Origin: Xylaria sp. FL1777
Taxonomy: Eukaryota; Ascomycota; Sordariomycetes; Xylariales; Xylariaceae
DNA: 28,143 nucleotides
Reading direction: 5' to 3'
Assembly (NCBI GenBank): GCA_022578965.1
Contig: MU400881.1
Coordinates: 1-28,143 of the forward strand
Made by a program: the position numbers and the translations under genes. This document shows positions 21,881 to 28,143 of this stretch, in pieces (the stretch's first letter is position 1; each line of letters starts with the position of its first letter). The notes beneath the pieces were generated by a model that searched no databases, had not been told where the DNA came from, and saw only the letters and a list, made by a program, of their open reading frames with translations.

Positions 21881-21960
21881 GTTTTAGCATAGTTTTTACT
21901 TACGTGTATAATTAGGTAGCTTCTAGTATAGCTTTCTAAAGCCGTTAAACCTAAGTAATA

Positions 21961-22419
21961 CAATATATAATATTTATTTTAATTTAATAAAATATATTAT
22001 TAAAACTATTGTTTAAATTTTATTTAAATTAGTTATTTATTTATTTAAAAACTAAAAGTTTAGCTTTTTTAGTTATATAATAAAAAACTTTTTTAGTTTT
22101 AAACAAAAATTTTATTTGAAATTTGTTAAAAGTTCTTATATAACTATGTTTTTATATGTTTTTAAAGAAATTTTTTTTTTAAAAAAACAATTAAGCTAAA
22201 AAAAAAAAAAAAAAAAAAAGTAAAATTTTTATATAAAAACTTTAATAATAATACGTTTTATAAAATAGCTTTATTATATAATAAACTTAGCTATTTAAAA
22301 TTTTTATATAATAAATTTAGCTTTTTAAATATATTATTTTTTTAATTAAAATAAAAAAATTAAAGAAATTAATTAATTTATTTATTATTTAAACTAAATA
22401 CTTTTTTTTTTAAATTATA
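21961..22419. other. AT-rich spacer with a poly(A) run
   Basis: Non-coding low-complexity sequence after T3. The only landmark is an uninterrupted run of 22 A at 22198-22219. This could be the tail of a decayed non-LTR element lying to its left, but no target duplication or LINE motif supports that. Confidence 0.5.
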
Positions 22420-22515
22420 TAAACTATTTTATTAATTATATAAAAAGGTTTATTAATTATAAAAAGAATTTTATTAATTATATAAAAAATTTTATTAATT
22501 ATATAAAATAATTTT
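22420..22515. repeat. Minisatellite, about 21-bp unit
   Basis: Four to five near-identical tandem copies of TTTTATTAATTATATAAAAA with small variations, for example one copy with GGTTTATT and one with GAATTTTATT. It sits between the poly(A) spacer and the right R0 copy. No gene. Confidence 0.8.
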
Positions 22516-22639
22516 ATATTAATGTTTTAATATTAATAATTTAACTTAAAAAACTAAAAATAAAAAAAAGTTTAATTAAAAGTTTTAATTATATAATTAT
22601 AAAATTTATAAATTTTATTTTAATATATAAATTTATTTA

Positions 22640-25288
22640 ATTTATTAAAAATTAATTATTTTAGCTTAAAAAATAAATTATATTATTAAAATAACTAGTT
22701 ATTAGTTATAACTTTTATATATAATACATATAATAAGTTTTATACAAAAACCACTTTATGTAAAAGCTATTATATAAACTAAGGTAATTTTAATGTTAGC
22801 TTAGCTTATATATTAGCAAAGTTCTTATATATAAAAAAGAACTTTTGCTTTATACGAACTTTTTTTTCTTTTAAATATATAAAACATAAATAGCTTATAA
22901 TATAAAGATTATTATATTTTGTTTTAGTATATATATATTAAACGTATAATTATATAAAGCTTATTTAATATTAATTAGTTGTTATATTTGCATTTTTAAT
23001 TTATTTGTAATAAATTACAAATTAGCTAAAGTAATAATAAAGTTATATAATATATTTTTATTTTAACTTATTAAAAAAAAGATTTGTTTTTTATATTATG
23101 TTTGTTTTTTCGTTAATGTATAAATATATTGTTTAGTTTACTTTTTTTAATTAGCTAAAGTAAACACGTATAAAGAAAAAAAAAAAGATTTAATTTATTT
23201 ACGTATAAAAACTAGACTTTTAACTTATTTGTTAGCACTAAAAACAAAATAAAGAAAATAGCAAATAACTTTGCTACTTTTTTAACTATATTACTATATA
23301 AATATTAAGCAATATATTAATTATATTGCTATATAAAAGCAAAATAGCAAACTATATAACCTAAATATAAAATTAAATATATTATATGATTTAACTAAAT
23401 TTACTATGTTTTAAGAAAACAAATAACTGCTTATAACGCTTTTAAAGTTAAAGCTAGTTATTTTTACGTACGAAAATTTAGCTAAAAATATTTTAATAAA
23501 TATATAACAAATAAATGCTTAAATTAATCTTAAAATATAAAGCTAAAAAATTAATTTTAGCTATACAACTAAAATTAAACTAAATAATAAGCTAGTATTT
23601 TATTATACTAATTATTTATATTTTTGTAAACTATTAGATTATTTTTAAAAAAAGTTTATTAAAACTTTTAAAAAATAAACAGAAAATTATTTTTAGGAAA
23701 TTTATTAAAGCATATAAAGTGCTTTACTTAAAAACCTTAAGTTAAAAAGTATTTACTTAATATTAAAAATAACTATAATTTAAAAGCTTATAAAAATAGC
23801 TTATAAAAACTTTATAATTAAAAAATCTTAAAAACTGCTAAATACTTATTATATAACAATTATTTAACTATTAATAATATTTTTAATATTAAGCTAATAG
23901 TTAAATATTTTTTTATATAATAATTAAAACCTTTTAAACTATTAATTATTAAACTATTTTTTAAAAACTTAAGTTTTAACATATAAATTTAAACATAATA
24001 ATATAAATATTAACTATAATTAATTTAGCTAAATATTAAATATTAGAATTTCTTTAAGCTATTTAATTTTTATATAATAAAAGCAAGCTATAAACCGATT
24101 TTTTAACTAGTATATAAATATTTTGTTTAGCATTATTTATTGCAAACATTAAAACAAAAAACATATGTTTATATAACACTAAATCTAGCTAATAAAAGTA
24201 CGTTTTTTAATTTACTTTTAATAAAGTTTATATAAAATAAATTTATACTTTTTAATAAATATATTGCTTTTTAAAAAAACTAAAACTTAAGCTAAAACTA
24301 TATAAATAAACTATATAACTTGTTATATAATAAAGCTTGTTTATTTATTGCTGCTTATTAATATATTAAAATTATAAAAAACTAATATTATGTTATATTT
24401 TTATGTATTTTAAAAAGTTATACAAAAAACTTTTTTATTAATTATATTAGTTTAAACAAAACATAAAATAAAATATATTATATAATAAACATTTATTTTA
24501 ATACTAATATAAACTATAGCTAGTATTAAGTTAACTAAACATTATTTTAGGTGCTTTAAACTAAAAACATAAAACAGCAAGCTATGCTTGCTACAAGCTA
24601 CAACTTACTTTCTTTAAAGGCTTATATAGATATATTTATAAGTTTAAAGCTTACGTTTTATATATTTTAGTTTAAGGAACTTTTGTTAATTTTTAAGCTA
24701 AAGTTTATTTTATATACGTATGTATACTACTTATACCTATAGATTATTTGTTAATAAAACCTAAAAAAAACAATTATAATATTACTTAAGGCTTTTTATA
24801 ATAATATTTATATTTAGTATTAACTTTATAATTAAAATATTTTATTATGTTATAGTGTTTTAAGCTTAAATAGTTAAAAGTTAAGCTTTATTTGTTAATT
24901 TATTAACTAGTATTATTTTTTTACTTTATTATAAAACTGCAAACTTTTAACGAGTTTAGTTTTAGCTTAATTAATAGTTGCTTTTTAAAAAAACTAATAG
25001 CTTTAAAACTTTTAAAATTTATTAAAAAACTTAGCAAACTAAATAAACTAGCTAATAATATAATATTAAAGCATTTATTTAGCAATTATATTTAGTATTT
25101 TATGCAGTATATTTTGCTGCAATTAAAATATAACTAATAGTGCATATTAAAATATAACTTTATATAAGCTATTATTAATGCTATTTTAAATCATTATTAA
25201 TTTAATAAATTATATAAGCTTAAGCTTAAAATTAAGCAAATTAAATTAATTTAGCATATAATATTTTGTTATAATAATATTATACTAA
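22640..25288. repeat. R0 ancient repeat, right copy (inverted, uninterrupted)
   Basis: The reverse complement of 1-975, 2838-2960 and 5318-6024 read as one continuous stretch, so it preserves the unfilled sites of T1 (TA 23505-23506) and T2a (TA 23383-23384). From 24478 to 25288 it extends beyond what the left copy shows, because that copy leaves the window. It retains rather more G and C than the left copy, for example around 24560-24760. It is interrupted on the right by a plus-strand LTR element at ACTAA (25284-25288), the candidate target duplication. No frame could be assigned to a family. Confidence 0.8.
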
Positions 25289-25805
25289 TGTTACAAAATG
25301 GGCTAATTAGGCCGGTTAAAAGGCCAGGTGTAAAAAAGGCATATATAAAAGAAGTTTTATTTGTTAAAAGAATATATATTTAAACTACTATAAAGGTTTA
25401 ATGCATAAACTTAATAAACTTAAGCGTTAAATTTATTAAGCTTTAAACTTAACGAACTTAAGCGTTAAGTTTATTAAGCTTTAAACTTAAAACAATATAG
25501 CATTAAGTTTATTAAAAAAAGCAACGTTTATAAATTATTACTATTGTTTTTTTTGTTTATATAATTATGCACTTTTTATATTTAGTTATTTATTTAATTT
25601 TTAGCTTTTTAGCTCTTAATTTTTTATAACTACTAAGTACTAATATATTTATTACTTTTAAACTTTTAAAACTTTTATTAATATATAGTAATAAAAGTAT
25701 TTTAAAAACTTTTTTAATAAACTATTATTAAAGATCTTATTATTACTTATAAATTAAAACCTTAAAAACAAACTTATTATATTAATATATAATAAGTTTA
25801 TTATA
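25289..25805 (+). repeat. 5' LTR of the second retrotransposon copy (517 bp)
   Basis: This is the best preserved LTR. Its first 60 bases keep GGCCGG, GGCCAGG and AAGGC, which are lost in the other two LTRs. It contains two 38-bp units at about 25402-25480 (each starting AACTTAAGCGTTAA). It ends AAGTTTATTATA, probably from ...TTACA. The candidate target duplication on the left is ACTAA (25284-25288); the other side is outside the window. Confidence 0.88.
25341..25350 (+). promoter_or_regulatory. TATA-like box of the LTR promoter
   Basis: ATATATAAAA, 53 bp into the LTR and followed by GAAG. The corresponding motif is kept in the other two LTRs (15381-15390 and 7279-7288, minus strand) although most G and C around it are lost. 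Its AT-only sequence makes it immune to C-to-T mutation, so conservation alone is weak evidence. Confidence 0.5.
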
Positions 25806-25808
25806 TTT

Positions 25809-25815
25809 TAATAGC
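25809..25815 (+). promoter_or_regulatory. Putative mutated primer-binding site
   Basis: Three bases after the LTR the sequence reads TAATAGC. Undoing two G-to-A changes gives TGGTAGC, the usual TGG start of a tRNA primer-binding site. The other copy has the same TAATAGC (14941-14947, minus strand). The tRNA cannot be identified from so short a match. Confidence 0.4.
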
Positions 25816-28143
25816 TTTTTAATTAATAAAACTTAATATATAAAAACAAATATTAGTATAAAAAGTTAAATAATAAACAATTTATAAAATAAACTTTTAA
25901 AAGTATACTAAAAAAATATTTAAAAAATAAAAATGCTAAATAGCATTATATAAATAAACTTTACTTAATAACTAATAAACTAAATTTAAGTTATATTACT
26001 AAAAACAAAAAGTTAAAAGTTAAGTTTAAAAATTTTAAAAATTTTTAAAACTAGCAATATATTAAAACAATAAACTTTAGGACTTTTATTAGCTATTTTT
26101 ATTAAAAAAAAAGCAGTAATAAAAAAAAAAAAGTTAAGCAATAATAATAAAAAAAAACTAACGCTAATACTAATATTATAAAATAAACTAATTGCTTTAA
26201 TTTAAAAAGTAGCTTAAATATTAAACGTTATAACTTTTAAACTAATATAAATATTAGCTATAATAATTAAAGCAGTAATAATAATTATTATTATAATAAT
26301 AAATTAAAGCTTTAAACAAATAATTATATTATAATTAATATTAATATTATTACTAATAAACTTAATGCTTACTTTTATTATTATTATACTTAAAATAATA
26401 ACTTAAAATAAAAAACTTAACTTTTTATTACTATTATTGTTTTTACTATTAAAATTATTTATAATATTAAAAATATTAAACATTAAAAGTTTTAAACTTA
26501 TTGCTTTAAAGCTTTATAATAAATTTATAAATATAAAAGCTTTTTTAATTTATGCTAAACTTTATTTAAAATAGCACTTTATTATTATTATAAAAAAAAA
26601 TTAAAAAGTAATAATTACTTTATAATTTTTATTAAAAAAAGTACTAAAATAATTTTAATTTATTTTAAAAAATTTTTTAAAAGCTAATAAGTTAACTAAT
26701 TTTAAGCTAAAAACAAAAAAATTTTTTAAAAACTATATTAAGTTTAAAAATTAAATAAAAGCACTATTTAAAAATATTTAAAAAGCAAAACACGCAAAAA
26801 AAGCACTTTATTGCTTAAAATAAATAAAAGCAATAATAAATTACGCTATAAAATTTAAACAATTAGTAATAATCTTAAAATTACTTAAGCTTATATTATT
26901 TTATTTATTTTATAGTAAACTTAAAACTTAAGTTTAAAACAAACTATATAAAATAAATAAACTAATAAAAATTAATATATATATTAATATAGCTATTATA
27001 ATTAATTAATAATTATTTAACTAGTACTTTAAAACTAAAAAAACTAAAAAAAACAAAAAAAAAAATACTTAAAAAAATATTAAATAAAGATTTAAATAAA
27101 TTAATAAAGTCTAAAAATAATAACCTTAAAATATATTTAAAGTTAAATATTATAACTATAAAAAAAAAACACTTTTAAAAATAATGCTAATTTAAGAAAA
27201 AAAACAGAAAAAAAAGCTATAAAAAAGAAAAAATTTTTTAATTTAAAAAAAAAGTACAAGTTATAAAAGTTTAAAACAACAAAAAACAACAAAACAATTT
27301 AAAAAATACATTTTTAAAGCAAAAATATAAAATTATTGTTTTAAGTTAAAATAAAAGTACTATATTAAATAAATTTAAATGTTTTATTTATATAAGTTAA
27401 AATAAACAAGCATACAAATATTATTTAAAAGCTTTGCAATTATTAAAACAAATTATAAAAAAATATATTTGCTATATAAACAATTAAAGTTATTTAATAT
27501 ATAACTTAAAAAAATAGTTTAATTAAAAATAGCAAACAATAAAAAATAATAAATTAACATAGTTAATAAACTTATAAAATTATAAAAATTTTAAACTATT
27601 AAAGCTTAAAATATAGCTTAAAAAAAATTATATTTAAAAAAATAAAACTATAATTATAAATAGTATAATTACTAAATTAATTATAAACTATTAAAACATT
27701 TAGTTATTAAATAAACTTAAAAAAATAAAACTTATAAAACTTTAAAGCAAAAATAAATAAAATTAAAAGGTATAAAAAACACTATAAAAAAAAAACTAAT
27801 AAAAATAAATAAAATATTTTTATAGCTTAAACTGCTTTAAATGCAATAAAATAAAAAAGCATTAATAATTAACATAAAAACTAATACGTTTTAAAAACTA
27901 AAACTAGTAATTTAACTAATTACTAAAAATTACTATTATAATAAAACTATAATAAAAAACAATAATAATATTTTATGCTTAAAAAATCTAAAATATAATA
28001 AAATATTATAAAATTGTTGCATAATATATTATTACTACTAATATTTACTTAATAAACTAAAAAATAATTAGTTTTTTAAATAAATTGCAAAAATAAAAAT
28101 ATAAAACTTTTATAAATTAAAATAATTAGTTATAACTATAGTT
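25816..28143 (+). pseudogene. Interior of second retrotransposon copy (former gag region), decayed
   Basis: A-rich plus strand with stops in every frame. It includes the unfilled hAT-like MITE site at 26986-26993 (AATATAGC). By position it should hold the leader, gag and the start of pol, but no protein motif could be read. No RNA gene or further nested insertion is visible. Confidence 0.6.

Larger units (their letters stand above)
17030..21958. mobile_element. T3: 4.9-kb TA-flanked TIR element with two outward-facing decayed genes
   Basis: The ends are inverted repeats. The left end (17030-17096) starts TTACTTAGGTTAATAGC. The right end, on the other strand from 21958, starts TTACTTAGGTTTAACGGC. 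The two share AGCTATACTAG, and after a mismatched spacer of about 20 bp both have TAAGTAAAAACTATG (17082-17096 and 21889-21903). TA flanks both tips (17028-17029, 21959-21960). Length is 4929 bp. The left half is T-rich and the right half A-rich on the plus strand, with a very AT-rich centre (about 19250-20040), suggesting two divergent genes whose 3' ends lie near the tips. No empty site or second copy is in the window, and no family was recognised. It is less mutated than its neighbours, especially at 20040-21958. Confidence 0.65.
25289..28143 (+). mobile_element. Second copy of the LTR retrotransposon, 5' part, plus strand
   Basis: It starts TGTTACAAAATGGGC and aligns with the reverse complement of 12170-15427 all the way to the window edge. 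Interior lengths agree: 2338 bp here against about 2332 bp in the other copy once the hAT-like MITE is removed. This copy lacks that MITE. Plus orientation follows from the LTR polarity and the A-rich interior. It is truncated only by the window edge. The two copies form long inverted repeats about 10 kb apart. Confidence 0.88.

Noticed and set aside
22198..22219. LINE 3' tail suggested by 22 consecutive A
   Set aside because: No target-site duplication, no endonuclease or reverse transcriptase trace upstream, and T3 ends only 240 bp to the left; homopolymer runs are common in this sequence.
1..28143. Fungal mitochondrial or Plasmodium-like AT-rich genome
   Set aside because: 28 kb without a single gene, tRNA or rRNA, together with nested transposons and transition-only divergence between copies, fits RIP-mutated fungal nuclear DNA far better.

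Overview
This window is a gene-free, extremely AT-rich block, almost certainly from the nuclear genome of a filamentous ascomycete (Pezizomycotina) that carries out repeat-induced point mutation (RIP). No intact protein gene, rRNA or tRNA was recognised. Almost every difference between repeat copies that I aligned by eye is C-to-T or G-to-A. Stop codons fill all frames. Surviving cytosines mostly follow a purine and precede T, so TC, CC, GA and GG are nearly absent outside a few islands. The layout matches the AT-rich repeat isochores or pericentromeric regions of RIP-active fungi. The species cannot be named from this sequence.

The window resolves into a nested stack of mobile elements. Left part: an old repeat (called R0 here; 1-975, 2838-2960, 5318 to about 6024) is split by two TA-flanked transposons of the same size. 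T1 (976-2837, 1862 bp) is Fot1/Pot2-like. T2a (2961-5317, 1862 bp after removing its guest) is itself split by a 493-bp foldback MITE (MITE1a, 3170-3662). Middle: a second T2 copy (T2b, 6291-6810 plus 15428-16772) sits in an AT-rich tandem array and is split by a complete LTR retrotransposon on the minus strand (6811-15427, target duplication ACTAT). That retrotransposon carries MITE1b (8202-8695) and a 436-bp hAT-like foldback MITE (13327-13762, 8-bp target duplication GCTATATT).

Right part: a 4.9-kb TA-flanked inverted-repeat element (T3, 17030-21958) appears to hold two decayed genes pointing outward. It is followed by AT-rich sequence with a minisatellite and a poly(A) run. Next comes a second R0 copy in inverted orientation (about 22640-25288), and then the 5' end of a second copy of the same LTR retrotransposon on the plus strand (25289 to the window end).

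The insertion calls rest on internal evidence, because the window carries its own empty sites. The right R0 copy lacks T1 (TA at 23505-23506) and T2 (TA at 23383-23384). T2b lacks MITE1a (about 6514-6522). T2a lacks the retrotransposon (ACTAT near 3973-3977). The second retrotransposon copy lacks the hAT-like MITE (26986-26993). The implied order is: R0 oldest, then T1 and T2, then the LTR elements, then the MITEs, which are the least mutated. T3 is the least familiar element and the best candidate for something undescribed.
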